From assembly GCA_021286855.1 (NCBI GenBank), contig JAJTBO010000021.1:1-64000 (forward strand): 64,000 bases of DNA, read 5' to 3'. The DNA comes from Hyphomicrobiales bacterium (GTDB lineage Bacteria > Pseudomonadota > Alphaproteobacteria > Rhizobiales > Ancalomicrobiaceae). Positions 47,294-57,204 of the stretch are shown here, one piece after another (position 1 is the stretch's first letter; each line of letters starts with the position of its first letter). Position numbers and translations under genes: made by a program. The notes beneath the pieces are model-generated. The model did no database searches, was not told the DNA's origin, and saw only the letters and a list, made by a program, of their open reading frames with translations.

Positions 47294-47935
47294 TCAGAAC
47301 TTGTAGGCGGCGCCGGTGCGCAGCACCGTCGACGAGGCGTTGTTGCGCTGGGTCGACGGACCGACCACGTGGGTGGTGTCGCCGAAGCCGGAGTGGAGCA
47401 GTTCGCCGCGCAGCGAAATCTGATCGGTGACGCGGCCTTCGACGCCCACGCCGACCTGATAGCCGACCTTGGTGGTGGTGTCGGTCGCGCCGTTGGCCTT
47501 GACGGTGTCGTCGGCGAAGGCGACGCCGACCGACGCGTAGGGCATCACCTTGTCGAAGGCGACGCCGGCGCGGGCGCGCAGCGCGCCGTTCCAGTCGCTC
47601 GACTGTTTGGCGAGGCCGCCGTTCAGAACGGTGTAACGCTCCTGACCGGACATGTTCAGCTCGCCTTCGCCGCCGACCACGATGTTGGAGCCGACCTTGG
47701 CGTTGACGCCGGCGAAGAGGCCGCCCTGAGGACCATGGACGCCTTCCTTGCCCCAGGCGTAGCCGACCTGAGCGCCGGCATAGGGGCCGACCCACTGCTG
47801 GGCGGGTTCGGCGCCGCCGCCGGTGTAACCATAGGACGCCGCCGGCGCGGGATTTCCGTACATGTCGGCGGCGGCTGCGGGAGTGATCGCCACGCAGACG
47901 GCGGCGAACGCGAGAGCGGAAGTGACGCGGGACAT
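47294..47935 (-). CDS. Outer-membrane beta-barrel protein (Omp25/31 type)
   Basis: A 213-residue 8-stranded barrel: signal peptide (ALAFAAVCVAITPAAAADMYG), WVGPYAGAQVGYAWGKEG, later strands such as VGYQVGVGVEGRVTDQISLR, and a terminal aromatic TGAAYKF, the usual barrel export signal. The start at 47935 has a modest binding site and gives the right signal peptide. Such proteins are abundant structural surface proteins in Hyphomicrobiales. The 158-base leader suggests post-transcriptional control. Confidence 0.9.
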   Translation of the reverse strand: MSRVTSALAFAAVCVAITPAAAADMYGNPAPAASYGYTGGGAEPAQQWVGPYAGAQVGYAWGKEGVHGPQGGLFAGVNAKVGSNIVVGGEGELNMSGQERYTVLNGGLAKQSSDWNGALRARAGVAFDKVMPYASVGVAFADDTVKANGATDTTTKVGYQVGVGVEGRVTDQISLRGELLHSGFGDTTHVVGPSTQRNNASSTVLRTGAAYKF

Positions 47936-48093
47936 GATCGAACCTTCGCGTTGCAGTTCAGCGGAATCCTTCGGAAAATCCAAAGGAGATGTTGACCATG
48001 TTGCCCCTGATGCGGTTAAAGGCTCGTAAGTAGACGTGGTTTAAATTTCGTAAATGCCACAGAATTCGCTGGAACGAACGAAGAATAAAGAAA

Positions 48094-48124
48094 AACCCGA
48101 CTCTCCGAAGTGGAGAGCCGGGTT
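48094..48124 (-). terminator. Terminator after the second outer-membrane protein gene
   Basis: AACCCG-a-CTCTCC (48094-48106) pairs with GGAGAG-c-CGGGTT (48112-48124). On the minus strand TTTTTCTTT follows. Confidence 0.85.
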
Positions 48125-48150
48125 CTTTTCGATTCCGATCTGTGACGAGA

Positions 48151-48798
48151 TCAGAACTTGTAGTTCACACCGACGCGAACGGTGTGGTCGCTGAGGTCGT
48201 GATCGACGCCGCCGACGCGAGCCTTGCCGAAGTCGGCATAGAGATACTCGCCCTTGACCGAGATGTTCTTGGTGAAGGCGTACTCGGCGCCGGCGCCGAG
48301 CGTCCAGCCGGCGCGGGTCGTGGTGCGACGCAGGGCGGCGGAGCTGTCGTCGAGCTTGAAGTTGGCGACGGCGAGACCGCCGGTGCCGTACAGCAGCACG
48401 TTGTCGAAGGCGTAGCCGGCGCGGGCGCGCACGGAGCCCGACCAGTCCTTCTCGACCCGGCCGACGGCGTTGGTCTTCACCGGATGGCTGTAGCCGACGT
48501 CGGCTTCCGCGCCGAGCACCCACGGGCCGGTCTGGAAGTTGTAGCCGGCCTGCAGGCCGCCGGTGACGGAGCCGGGGGTCTCGGTGGTCGAGACGGTCCC
48601 GTTGTTCATCTTGTCACGGAGCCATTCGCCGCCGAGGTTGGCGCCGGCGTAGAAGCCGGTCCAGTTGTAGGCGGTGATCGGCGCGGTCACGGGGGCGGCC
48701 GGCGGAGCCTTCCGGTACATGTCGGCGGCCGAAGCCACACCGGAAACCGTCAGGAGCGCAGCACCGGCGAGAGCGGCGCGAAGGAAGGCAGTGTTCAT
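48151..48798 (-). CDS. Second outer-membrane beta-barrel protein (Omp25/31 type)
   Basis: A 215-residue paralogue in tandem with the previous barrel: signal peptide (LAGAALLTVSGVASAADMYR), YNWTGFYAGANLGGEWL, GYNFQTGPWVLGAEADVGYS, and VRVGVNYKF at the end. The first strand motif NWTGFYAG is typical of Omp25/31-like proteins. GAGGA lies 7 bases before the ATG. Upstream, the 338-base region 48799-49136 holds its promoter, a strong dyad and the promoter of the divergent SDR gene. Confidence 0.92.
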   Translation of the reverse strand: MNTAFLRAALAGAALLTVSGVASAADMYRKAPPAAPVTAPITAYNWTGFYAGANLGGEWLRDKMNNGTVSTTETPGSVTGGLQAGYNFQTGPWVLGAEADVGYSHPVKTNAVGRVEKDWSGSVRARAGYAFDNVLLYGTGGLAVANFKLDDSSAALRRTTTRAGWTLGAGAEYAFTKNISVKGEYLYADFGKARVGGVDHDLSDHTVRVGVNYKF

Positions 48799-48991
48799 TT
48801 CAAGTCCTCGTCTACACACGGTCGCTGTTCCCGAGCCCCTCGAACGGGCCGGATCGACGACGCCTCCTTCCGGAAGCGGATCGATCGGAATAACGACGAC
48901 ATCGGAGTGAAGTTCCGAATGCCTCCGAGGAAGCGCCCCGAATGTGGCGGTCTGCGAGCCGAATTGGGATCGAAAGGGCGAGATTGTGATT

Positions 48992-49019
48992 TTCACCATG
49001 CATTTTTGATCATGGTGAA
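48992..49019. promoter_or_regulatory. Dyad TTCACCATG-N10-CATGGTGAA
   Basis: A perfect 9-bp inverted repeat in the region between the divergent outer-membrane protein and SDR genes, in a locally AT-rich segment. It could be an operator or a transcript hairpin; no T-run follows. Confidence 0.4.
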
Positions 49020-49136
49020 GGAATGGTGCATGCGTGCAACACAGACCTCACGCGGTCGTGATCGCCGGCGTCGCATTCCTCGACGGCTCGGATTAGGATC
49101 ATCAACGCCCCCGAACGCCCGAGAGACCCGCGTCGC

Positions 49137-49907
49137 ATGAATTTTGTTTCTCCTCCGCGCACGGCCCTGATCACCGGCGCCGCCCGTCGCATCGGCGCGG
49201 CGATCGCCCGCGATCTCGCCGCCCACGGCTGGCGCGTCGCGCTGCACGCCAATTCCTCGATCGCCGAGGCCGAGGCGCTCGCCGCCGAAATCCGCACCGC
49301 CGGCGGCGTCGCCGTCGCGCTCGCCGCCGACCTCGCCGACCTCTCCGCCCTCGCGCCCCTGATCGACCGAGCGGTCGCCGCGCTCGGTCCGATCGGCCTC
49401 CTCGCCAACAACGCCTCCGAATTCGAGCCCGACGAGATCGGCGCGCTCGACCCCGCCCGGTTCGAGCGCCATCTGCGCGTCGATCTGGTCTCGCCCTGCC
49501 TCCTCGCCGACGCCTGGGCGGCGCGCCTGCCCGCCGACATGAGCGGCCAGGTGATCAACGTGGTCGATCAACGGGTGTGGCGTCCGACGCCGAAGTTCTT
49601 CTCCTATACGTTGGCCAAGTCGGCGCTGTGGACGGCGACCCGCACCATGGCCCAGGCGCTGGCCCCACGCATCCGCGTCAACGCCCTCGGCCCCGGCCCC
49701 TCCTTCCGCAACCTCCGCCAGAGCGACGACGACTTCGCCCGCCAGACCGCAGCGGTGCCGCTTCGACGCGGCCCGGAGCCGGAGGAGTTCGGCCGCGCCG
49801 TCCGCTTCCTCGCCGACATGCCCTCGGTGACCGGCCAGATGATCTGCCTCGACGGCGGCCAACACCTCGCCTGGGAGACGCCCGACGTCGTCGACGTCGG
49901 CGAGTGA
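49137..49907 (+). CDS. SDR oxidoreductase, pteridine reductase/FolM-like
   Basis: A 256-residue short-chain dehydrogenase. TGAARRIGAAIA is the cofactor motif, and its double Arg is the TGxxRRxG form seen in PTR1/FolM pteridine or dihydrofolate reductases; LANNASEFEP and NVVDQRVWRPTPKFFSYTLAKSALW (catalytic Tyr and Lys) agree with that branch. It would use NADPH. The folate role is inference from motifs, not context. Confidence 0.82.
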   Translation: MNFVSPPRTALITGAARRIGAAIARDLAAHGWRVALHANSSIAEAEALAAEIRTAGGVAVALAADLADLSALAPLIDRAVAALGPIGLLANNASEFEPDEIGALDPARFERHLRVDLVSPCLLADAWAARLPADMSGQVINVVDQRVWRPTPKFFSYTLAKSALWTATRTMAQALAPRIRVNALGPGPSFRNLRQSDDDFARQTAAVPLRRGPEPEEFGRAVRFLADMPSVTGQMICLDGGQHLAWETPDVVDVGE

Positions 49908-49915
49908 GCCCTGCG

Positions 49916-50887
49916 ATGACGGTCCATTTCGCCCATTCCTATCCGTTCGATCCGAGCTACGGCATGGATCTCGCCGCGCTGCTCGCCGTCGAACCGCCGA
50001 CGCCGCCCGACGGCTTCGCCGAGTTCTGGCGCGCCCGTCGGGATCGCGCCCGCGCCGTCGATCCCGCGCCCCGCCTGTCGAACCCGCGTCGCGTCGGGGA
50101 TCACGTTCTCTTCGACTGCGCGCACCGCTCCACCGACGGCGTCGAGATCCGCGGCTGGCATCTCCGCCCGGCGGAAGGCCCGCCGACGCGCGGCCTCGTC
50201 GTCGGCCACGGCTACGGCGGCCGCGACGCCCCCGATTTCGACCTCGCTCTCCCCGGGACGGCGCTGCTCTTTCCCTGCAGCCGCGGCCTCGGCCGTTCGA
50301 CCGTCCCCGGTCTGTCGAGCGACCCCTATGTCCACGTCCTCTCCGGCATCGAAGACCGCGACCGCTACGTCCTCGGCGGCTGCGTCGAGGACGCCTGGAC
50401 CTCGGTCTCCGCGCTGCTGGCGCTCGCCCCCGAGGTCGAAGGTCGGATCGGCTGGTCCGGGATCAGCTTCGGCGGCGGCGTCGGCGCGCTGATGTTGCCC
50501 TGGGAGGAGCGAGTCGACCGCGCCGAACTGTTGCTGCCGACCTTCGGCCATCAGGCGCTGCGGCTCGGCTTGCCGATGGTCGGCTCCGGCGCAGCGATCG
50601 CCGAATGGGAGAAGCGCCACGGCGGCGTGATGGAGACGCTGCAATGGTTCGACGCCGCCTCCGCCGCTCGTTTCGTGACACAGCCGGTCATCGCCGGTCT
50701 CGCCCTTTTCGATCCGGCGGTGCCGCCGCCCGGCCAATTCGCGATCTTCAACGCCCTGCCGAAAACCAAGGATCTCGTCACATTCGATGCGGGACACTTC
50801 GACTACCCTGGCGCAGCCGCGCAGGAAGAGGTGCGCCTGAGGCGGGCGCGTGACTTCTTCAAGGCCCTCCTCCCCGGAGCCGCATGA
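49916..50887 (+). CDS. Acetyl xylan esterase-like alpha/beta hydrolase
   Basis: A 323-residue hydrolase of the AXE1/cephalosporin deacetylase type: PPDGFAEFWRARRDRA near the start, GLVVGHGYGGRDAPD (oxyanion region), nucleophile Ser in GWSGISFGGG and His in FDAGHFDYPG. It starts 9 bases after the SDR stop and overlaps the next esterase gene by ATGA, making a small unit of two hydrolases. The natural ester is unknown. Confidence 0.82.
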   Translation: MTVHFAHSYPFDPSYGMDLAALLAVEPPTPPDGFAEFWRARRDRARAVDPAPRLSNPRRVGDHVLFDCAHRSTDGVEIRGWHLRPAEGPPTRGLVVGHGYGGRDAPDFDLALPGTALLFPCSRGLGRSTVPGLSSDPYVHVLSGIEDRDRYVLGGCVEDAWTSVSALLALAPEVEGRIGWSGISFGGGVGALMLPWEERVDRAELLLPTFGHQALRLGLPMVGSGAAIAEWEKRHGGVMETLQWFDAASAARFVTQPVIAGLALFDPAVPPPGQFAIFNALPKTKDLVTFDAGHFDYPGAAAQEEVRLRRARDFFKALLPGAA

Positions 50888-51612
50888 GACGAGACCATCA
50901 TCGCTGGTGGAGCGAACGGCTGGGACGAGACATGGATCTTCTCGTCTTCGGCCATGCCGGCGCGAAGATGCTGGTCTTTCCGACCAGAGACGGGCGCTTC
51001 TTCGAATATGAAGATCTCGGCATGATCGACCGGCTCGCCGCCAAGATCGAGGCCGGCCATCTCCAGGTCTGGTGCCTGGAAGGCGTCGCCGGCGAGACCT
51101 TCTACGCCGACTGGATGTGGCCGCCCGACCGCATCGGCCGCTACGACGCCTACGAATCCTATGTCCTGCACGAAGTGATGCCGCTGATGGCGCGGACCAA
51201 TCGGCACGACTGCACGATCGCCCACGGCCTCAGCCTCGGCGCGCACCACGCCGCCGACATCGCCTTTCGCCACCCCCATCTCTTCCGCAAGCTCGCCGCC
51301 TTCTCCGGCCGCTACGATCTGACCCGCTCGGTCGAGCATTTCGCCGACCTGATGGGCGGCCACTACGACGACCGCGTCTATTTCCACATGCCCAACCACT
51401 ATCTGCCCGGCCTCGCCTGCGCCTGGAGGCTGGAGCATCTGCGCCGCATGGACATCGTGCTGACGATCGGCGCGGAGGACCCGTTCCTCGACGACAACCG
51501 CCGCCTGTCCGGCATTCTCGCCGGGAAGGGCGTGCCGCATCGCCTGGAGATCTGGGACGGCCGCGCCCATCGCGGCTCCGCTTGGCGCAAGATGGCCGAG
51601 ATCTACGTCTGA
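50884..51612 (+). CDS. Putative esterase, alpha/beta fold
   Basis: A 242-residue protein with [20 protein letters not shown] near the start, nucleophile Ser in [11 protein letters not shown], and a late acidic and His pair ([23 protein letters not shown]). This is the pattern of the esterase family that includes bacterial esterase-D-like and mycolyltransferase-related proteins. Coupled to the preceding hydrolase by an ATGA overlap. Confidence 0.8.
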   Translation: MRRDHHRWWSERLGRDMDLLVFGHAGAKMLVFPTRDGRFFEYEDLGMIDRLAAKIEAGHLQVWCLEGVAGETFYADWMWPPDRIGRYDAYESYVLHEVMPLMARTNRHDCTIAHGLSLGAHHAADIAFRHPHLFRKLAAFSGRYDLTRSVEHFADLMGGHYDDRVYFHMPNHYLPGLACAWRLEHLRRMDIVLTIGAEDPFLDDNRRLSGILAGKGVPHRLEIWDGRAHRGSAWRKMAEIYV

Positions 51613-51695
51613 GGGATGCTGGCGGCCCGACCTCGGCTGCGCCATATGAAGAGACCGCGACGCGGGATTCGCCCGCCGCCGTTTCTCTTGGCGCC

Positions 51696-53645
51696 ATGAC
51701 CGACGACCGCCCCGACGACGACCTCCCCCCCGACGCCCCCGCCGAGCCCGTTTCGGAGGAACCGGCGCGCGCGCGCTCCGGCGTCGAGGTCATCGCCGAT
51801 CACGTCAAGCGTCTGCCCAACGCGCCCGGCGTCTACCGCATGCTCGACGCCGAAGGCGTGGTCCTCTACGTCGGCAAGGCGCGGAACCTCAAGAAGCGGG
51901 TGGTGAACTACACCCGCGGCCAGGGGCTGACCGCCCGCATCCTGCGCATGGTACGCGAGACCGCGGCGATGGAGTTCGTCCAGACCCGCACCGAGACCGA
52001 AGCGCTGCTGCTCGAGGCCAACCTCATCAAGCGGCTGCGCCCGCGCTTCAACGTGCTGCTGCGCGACGACAAGTCCTTCCCCTACATTCTGGTGACCGGC
52101 GATCACGACGCCGCCGCTCTGGTCAAGCATCGCGGCCCCCGCAAGCGCAAGGGCGCCTATTTCGGCCCCTTCGCTTCCGCCGGCGCCGTCGGGCGCACCA
52201 TCAACGCGCTGCAGAAGGCGTTCCTGATCCGCACCTGCACGGATTCGGTCTACGACACGCGAACGCGCCCCTGCCTGCTCTTCCAGATCAAGCGCTGCGC
52301 CGCCCCCTGCACCGGCGAGATCTCGCTTCCCGACTATCGGCTGTTGGTGGACGAAGCCGAGCGCTTCCTCTCCGGCAAGTCGAAGGCGGTGCAGGCCGAG
52401 ATGGCCGCCGCCATGCACGCCGCCGCCGAAGAGCTCGATTTCGAACGCGCCGCCGTCCATCGCGACCGGCTCGCCGCGCTCTCCCACATCCAGGCGCATC
52501 AGGGCATCAACCCACAGGGCGTCGAGGAGGCCGACGTCTTTGCCCTCCACCAGGACGGCGGCCAGACCTGCATCCAGGTCTTCTTCTTCCGCACCGGCCA
52601 GAACTGGGGCAATCACGCCTTCTATCCGAAGGCCGACCGCAGCCTCGAGCCCGAAGAAGTGCTGGAGAGCTTCGTCGCCCAGTTCTACGACGACAAGCCC
52701 GCGCCGCGCCTGATCCTGCTCAGCCACGAGACGCCGGAACGCGACCTGCTCGAAGCGGCGCTGTCGGAGCGTTCCGACTACAAGATCGAGATCGCCCACC
52801 CCAAGCGCGGCGAGAAGAAGGATCTCGTCGACCACGCCCTCCTCAACGCCCGCGAGGCGCTCGGCCGCAAGCTCGCCGAGACCTCGAGCCAAGCCAAGCT
52901 GATGGAGGGCGTCGCCCGCGCCTTCGCGCTCGCCGAGACGCCGAAGCGCATCGAGGTCTACGACAACTCGCACGTGATGGGGACGCACGCCGTCGGCGGC
53001 ATGATCGTCGCGGGGCCGGAGGGCTTCGTGAAGGGGCAGTATCGCAAGTTCGACATCAAGTCGGCCGAGACCACCCCCGGCGACGACTACGCGATGATGC
53101 GCGAGGTCCTGACCCGCCGCCTCTCCCGCCTCGTCAAGGAGACCGGCTCGCGCGCCGAGGCGCCGCGCGACGAGGCCGGCTTCGGCCCCTGGCCCGACCT
53201 GATCCTGGTCGACGGCGGCAAGGGCCAGCTCGAGATCGCCCGACAGGTGGCGGAGGAGACCGGCGTCCGCGATCAGATCGCCTTCGTCGGCATCGCCAAG
53301 GGCCCCGACCGCGACGCCGGCCGCGAGAAGTTCTTCTTCTTCGATCGTCCCGACATCATGCTGCCGGAGCGCGATCCGGTGCTCTATTTCGTCCAACGCC
53401 TGCGCGACGAGGCGCACCGTTTCGCCATCGGCACCCACCGGGCGAAGCGGTCCAAGGCGATCCGCCAATCGACCCTCGACGAGATCCCCGGCATCGGCCC
53501 GACGCGGAAACGCGCGCTGCTCGACCACTTCGGCACCGTCAAGGCGATCGGCCGCGCCGGCCTCGGCGACCTGATGGAGGTTCCGGGCATCTCGGAGGCG
53601 ATGGCCGAGACCATCCGGGGGTGGTTCCACCAGGGGGAAGGGTGA
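51696..53645 (+). CDS. uvrC: Excinuclease ABC subunit C
   Basis: A 649-residue UvrC, which makes both incisions in nucleotide-excision repair. The GIY-YIG nuclease is at about 45-130 ([20 protein letters not shown]), a Cys cluster and UVR motif follow ([19 protein letters not shown]), then the RNase H-like 3'... second nuclease ([35 protein letters not shown]) and two HhH motifs at the end ([29 protein letters not shown]). Full length, with an acidic alphaproteobacterial N-terminal extension of about 28 residues. Confidence 0.97.
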   Translation: MTDDRPDDDLPPDAPAEPVSEEPARARSGVEVIADHVKRLPNAPGVYRMLDAEGVVLYVGKARNLKKRVVNYTRGQGLTARILRMVRETAAMEFVQTRTETEALLLEANLIKRLRPRFNVLLRDDKSFPYILVTGDHDAAALVKHRGPRKRKGAYFGPFASAGAVGRTINALQKAFLIRTCTDSVYDTRTRPCLLFQIKRCAAPCTGEISLPDYRLLVDEAERFLSGKSKAVQAEMAAAMHAAAEELDFERAAVHRDRLAALSHIQAHQGINPQGVEEADVFALHQDGGQTCIQVFFFRTGQNWGNHAFYPKADRSLEPEEVLESFVAQFYDDKPAPRLILLSHETPERDLLEAALSERSDYKIEIAHPKRGEKKDLVDHALLNAREALGRKLAETSSQAKLMEGVARAFALAETPKRIEVYDNSHVMGTHAVGGMIVAGPEGFVKGQYRKFDIKSAETTPGDDYAMMREVLTRRLSRLVKETGSRAEAPRDEAGFGPWPDLILVDGGKGQLEIARQVAEETGVRDQIAFVGIAKGPDRDAGREKFFFFDRPDIMLPERDPVLYFVQRLRDEAHRFAIGTHRAKRSKAIRQSTLDEIPGIGPTRKRALLDHFGTVKAIGRAGLGDLMEVPGISEAMAETIRGWFHQGEG

Positions 53646-53713
53646 AGGCGTCGTCGTGCGGTTGACGCATCTGCCGACGCATGCTCTGTCTGAGAGCGTC
53701 ACGAGGAATTCGC

Positions 53714-54289
53714 ATGTCCGCGCTGAGCATTCCCAACATCCTGACCTACGGCCGGATCCTGGCGGTGCCCGCCGTCGTCGCCTGTTTCGCGCTGCCCGGC
53801 ACGCCGTCGCCGACCTCCCGTTGGGTCGCTCTCGGCCTCTTCGCCGCCGCCGCGATCACCGACTTCTTCGACGGCTATCTCGCCCGCGCCTGGGGCCAAC
53901 AGTCCTCGCTCGGCCGGATGCTCGATCCGATCGCCGACAAGCTGCTGGTCGCCTCCTGCCTGATGATTCTCGTCGACGTGCGCACCATCCAGGGCTGGTC
54001 GGTGATCGCCGCGGTGATCATCCTGTGCCGGGAGATCCTGGTCTCGGGCCTGCGCGAGTTCCTCGCCGAACTGCGCGTCTCGGTGCCGGTCACTTGGCTC
54101 GCCAAGTGGAAGACCACGGCGCAGCTGATCGCCCTCGGCTTCCTCATCGTCGGCGACGCCGGCAACGTCGTCTTCCCCTGGACGGTCGAGACCGGCCTCG
54201 TGCTCCTGTGGATCTCGGCGGTGCTGACCCTCTACACCGGCTGGGACTATTTCCGCTCCGGCATCGTCCACCTGATGGAAGCGCCCTGA
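53714..54289 (+). CDS. pgsA: CDP-diacylglycerol-glycerol-3-phosphate 3-phosphatidyltransferase
   Basis: A 191-residue membrane enzyme making phosphatidylglycerol phosphate. The CDP-alcohol phosphotransferase signature is complete: DGYLARAWGQQSSLGRMLDP then IADK (D-G-x2-A-R-x8-G-x3-D-x3-D). SIPNILTYGRILAVP starts the first helix. It follows uvrC by 68 bases and precedes moaD by 23, a common alphaproteobacterial order. Confidence 0.95.
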   Translation: MSALSIPNILTYGRILAVPAVVACFALPGTPSPTSRWVALGLFAAAAITDFFDGYLARAWGQQSSLGRMLDPIADKLLVASCLMILVDVRTIQGWSVIAAVIILCREILVSGLREFLAELRVSVPVTWLAKWKTTAQLIALGFLIVGDAGNVVFPWTVETGLVLLWISAVLTLYTGWDYFRSGIVHLMEAP

Positions 54290-54312
54290 AGGGCCGCTCG
54301 AGGACTTCGTCC

Positions 54313-54564
54313 ATGAAGATCCGCTATTTCGCCTGGGTCCGCGAGCGCATCGGCAAGGCCGAGGAGACGCTTCTCCCCCCCGCCGAGGTCGCGACCATCG
54401 CCGACCTGCTCGGTTGGCTGAAGACGCTCGGCCCCGAATACGAATGGGCGCTGGAGAAGGCCGAGTTCATCCGCGTCGCCCTCGATCACGTCCATGCCGA
54501 CCACGCCGCCGCGATCGCCGGCGCCGACGAGATCGCCCTCTTCCCGCCGATGACGGGGGGCTGA
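54313..54564 (+). CDS. moaD: Molybdopterin synthase small subunit
   Basis: An 83-residue ubiquitin-like MoaD that carries sulfur as a C-terminal thiocarboxylate. It ends in PPMTGG, the required Gly-Gly, and begins MKIRYFAWVRERIGKAEE as usual. One base separates it from moaE, its enzyme partner. Confidence 0.95.
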   Translation: MKIRYFAWVRERIGKAEETLLPPAEVATIADLLGWLKTLGPEYEWALEKAEFIRVALDHVHADHAAAIAGADEIALFPPMTGG

Positions 54565-54565
54565 G

Positions 54566-55033
54566 ATGACCACGCCCCCGATCGCCGTCCGCGTCCAGGC
54601 CGAGCCCTTCGACGTCGCCGCCGAGACCGAGAAGATGACCGCCGGCCGCACCGACATCGGCGCGGTCGTCGCCTTCACCGGCCTGTGCCGCGCCGAGGCG
54701 GGGCGTCTCTCGGCGCTCGAGCTCGAGCATTATCCCGGCATGGCGGAGGCCGAGATCGAGCGCACCGCCCGCGAGGCCTGCGATCGATGGCCGCTGATGG
54801 GGGTGACGGCGATCCACCGCTTCGGCGTCATCCGCCCCGGCGAGCCGATCGTCGTGGTGATCACGACGTCGTCGCACCGCGTCGCCGCCTTCGAGGCGGC
54901 CGAATTCCTGATGGACTTCCTCAAGACCCGCGCCCCCTTCTGGAAGAAGGAGGTCGGCCTCGACGGCGCGAAGGGCGACTGGGTCGACGCCCGCGAGGCC
55001 GACGACGCGGCGGCTGCGAAATGGGCTCGGTGA
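54566..55033 (+). CDS. moaE: Molybdopterin synthase catalytic subunit
   Basis: A 155-residue MoaE that, with MoaD, turns precursor Z into molybdopterin. Conserved blocks: IGAVVAFTGLCRAEAGRLSA, LELEHYPGMAEAEIE, IHRFGVIRPGEPIVVVITTS and the late KTRAPFWKKE with the catalytic Lys. Complete length. Confidence 0.95.
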   Translation: MTTPPIAVRVQAEPFDVAAETEKMTAGRTDIGAVVAFTGLCRAEAGRLSALELEHYPGMAEAEIERTAREACDRWPLMGVTAIHRFGVIRPGEPIVVVITTSSHRVAAFEAAEFLMDFLKTRAPFWKKEVGLDGAKGDWVDAREADDAAAAKWAR

Positions 55034-55128
55034 ACTGCGAAGGGACGAAAGGTCCGCTGCCGCCACGCCCCCGAGCCTGATAGACTCCCGTCGTCGGGAC
55101 CTCCCCCGTCCGACGTGAGGACAAGACC

Positions 55129-55530
55129 ATGCCCCTCCCCCGTCTGCGCGCGCCCGCGCTCCTCGCCGCCGCTCTCGCCGCTCCGCTGGCGTTCGCCGCG
55201 CCGGCCTCCGCCCAGCAACTGATCGAGAGCTACACCGCGCGCCTGTCGCGCGCCGATCACTTCAACTCGTACGGCGAGCGCCTGTCCTCGCCGGCGGCGA
55301 TCATTCGCCAGGACCGCGCCAACTTCCACAAGTTCGGCGTTCGCGATTCCGAGGACGAAGGCGACCGCTATTTCTCCGACATGGCCAACCGCGCCCTGAT
55401 GGAGCGTCTGTTGGAGCGCGGCCGCACCACCGGAGCGGCCCGCCGCGCCATCGTCAACGGCACGCCGCTGATCCGCGTCGACGTCTACGACGGCCCGCGC
55501 GGCCCCTTCATCGAGGTCAGCGTCGACTGA
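55129..55530 (+). CDS. Exported protein of unknown function
   Basis: A 133-residue protein with a signal peptide (ALLAAALAAPLAFAAPASAQQ) and a mostly mixed alpha/beta mature region (ADHFNSYGERLSSPAAIIRQ, NFHKFGVRDSEDEGDRYF, GTPLIRVDVYDGPRGPFIE). The start follows GAGG in a spacer of 95 bases after moaE. I do not recognise a family. Confidence 0.65.
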   Translation: MPLPRLRAPALLAAALAAPLAFAAPASAQQLIESYTARLSRADHFNSYGERLSSPAAIIRQDRANFHKFGVRDSEDEGDRYFSDMANRALMERLLERGRTTGAARRAIVNGTPLIRVDVYDGPRGPFIEVSVD

Positions 55531-55570
55531 ACCGGGACGGCGGGCGTCGTCGACGCCCGCCCCGCCCTCG

Positions 55571-56443
55571 TCACTTCGGCTGCACTTCCGCCATATAGGC
55601 CTCGAGCAGCCCGAGCGAGATCGCGCCCGGCGTGAACCGGTAGGGTCCGATCTCCGAGACCGGCGTCACTTCCGCCGCCGTGCCGGTCAGAAAGCATTCC
55701 TCGAAACCGGTCATCTCCTCGGGCAGGATGCGCCGCTCGATCACCTCGATCCCCTTGGCCTCGGCGAGCCCGATCACCGTGCGCCGGGTGATGCCGTCGA
55801 GGAAGCGGTCGGCGAGCGGCGTGTGGATCCGCCCGTCCTTCACGAAGAAGACGTTGGCCCCGGTCGCCTCGGCGACGTGGCCCTCCCAGTCGAGCATCAA
55901 GGCGTCGGCATAGCCCTTCTTCTCGGCGGCGTGCTTGGAGATGGTGCAGATCATGTAGAGGCCGGCCGCCTTCGACTTCGACGGCGCGGTGCGCGGATCC
56001 GGACGGCGGTACTCGGCGAGATCGAGGCGGATGCCCTTCATCCGCTCCTCCGGCTTGAAGTAGCTCGGCCACTCCCAGGCGGCGATGGCGACGTGGATGG
56101 TGTTCTGCTGCGCCGAGACGCCCATCATCTCCGAGCCGCGCCAGGCGACCGGACGGACATAGGCGTCGCGGTAGTCCATCCGCCGGAGAACCTCCTCGCA
56201 GGCCGCGTCCAACACGTCGACCGAATAGGGAATCTCGAAGCCGAGGATGTTCGCCGACGCGTGCAGGCGCTCGTGGTGTTCACGCTGCTTGTAGACCACG
56301 CCGCCATAGGCGCGCTGGCCCTCGAAGACGCAGGACCCGTAGTGCAGACCATGGGTCAGCACGTGGATCTTGGCGTCGCGCCAGTCGACGAACTCGCCGT
56401 CGAACCAGATGACGCCGTCGCGGTCGTCGAAAGCCGGGGTCAT
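55571..56443 (-). CDS. ilvE: Branched-chain amino acid aminotransferase
   Basis: A 290-residue fold-type IV PLP enzyme for the last step of Val, Leu and Ile synthesis. VLTHGLHYGSCVFEGQRAYG near residue 30, SKAAGLYMICTISKHAAEKKGYADAL (PLP lysine), EATGANVFFVKDGRIHTP, and the end FLTGTAAEVTPVSEIG are typical of class IV branched-chain enzymes. GAGGAAACGATC precedes the ATG. Divergent from the MarR gene, an arrangement frequent in this group. Confidence 0.95.
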   Translation of the reverse strand: MTPAFDDRDGVIWFDGEFVDWRDAKIHVLTHGLHYGSCVFEGQRAYGGVVYKQREHHERLHASANILGFEIPYSVDVLDAACEEVLRRMDYRDAYVRPVAWRGSEMMGVSAQQNTIHVAIAAWEWPSYFKPEERMKGIRLDLAEYRRPDPRTAPSKSKAAGLYMICTISKHAAEKKGYADALMLDWEGHVAEATGANVFFVKDGRIHTPLADRFLDGITRRTVIGLAEAKGIEVIERRILPEEMTGFEECFLTGTAAEVTPVSEIGPYRFTPGAISLGLLEAYMAEVQPK

Positions 56444-56625
56444 GATCGTTTCCTCTGTTCTCGGACGCGGCCCTCGTCGGAGCCGTCGTCGTTCGCCTTC
56501 GTTTTTTCTCCGAAACCGCCGCCGATGCAAGCCGGCGATGCGTCGAGCGCGGGTTTGGCCTCGCCCCCGGCTCGAGCTATCGTGTCGTCATCGGCGCGGC
56601 CCGCGCCACCCCGCGAAGAATCGAC

Positions 56626-57204
56626 ATGGTCGCCACACCCCCGCCCGACGAGACGACGACCCGCCCCGACCGCCTCCGCCGTCCCTCCGCCGCCGTTGCG
56701 GCCGGCTCGCCCGTGGCGCGCTCGGAATCGCCCTCCGCCGCCTTCCTCGAGATGCTCGAGCTGTTCTTCTTCGCCTATCGCGACTTCGTCGCCGATCCCG
56801 ACGCCATCCTCGCCCGCATCGGCTTCGGCCGCGCCCATCACCGCGTCTTGCATTTCGTCGACCGCAATCCCGGCCTGTCGGTCGCCGAACTGCTCGACAT
56901 CCTGAAGATCACCAAGCAGAGCCTCGCCCGCGTCTTGAAGGAGCTGGTCGAGACCGGCCACATCGAGAGCCGCACCGGCTCGACCGACCGTCGCCAGCGT
57001 CTGCTCTACACCACCGACAAGGGCCGCGCCCTCGCCCGTTCGCTCGCCCTGCCGCAGATCGGACGCATCGCCGCCGCCTTCCAGGCGCTCGGTCCCGACG
57101 GCGCGGCGCGGGCCCGCGACTTCCTGCGTCTGATGATCGACGCCGACGAGCGCCCGCGCGTCAGCCGCTACACCAACCGGCCGATCGCGAGAGATCCGTC
57201 ATGA
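56626..57204 (+). CDS. petP: MarR family regulator, PetP-like
   Basis: A 192-residue MarR protein: HRVLHFVDRNPGLSVAELLD, then the recognition helix region ITKQSLARVLKELVETGHIE and the wing SRTGSTDRRQRLLYTTDKG. It overlaps the response-regulator gene by ATGA. In Rhodobacter capsulatus a MarR-type petP and an OmpR-type petR are paired and needed for growth and cytochrome expression; the present pair has the same make-up. The symbol is by that analogy. Confidence 0.82.
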   Translation: MVATPPPDETTTRPDRLRRPSAAVAAGSPVARSESPSAAFLEMLELFFFAYRDFVADPDAILARIGFGRAHHRVLHFVDRNPGLSVAELLDILKITKQSLARVLKELVETGHIESRTGSTDRRQRLLYTTDKGRALARSLALPQIGRIAAAFQALGPDGAARARDFLRLMIDADERPRVSRYTNRPIARDPS

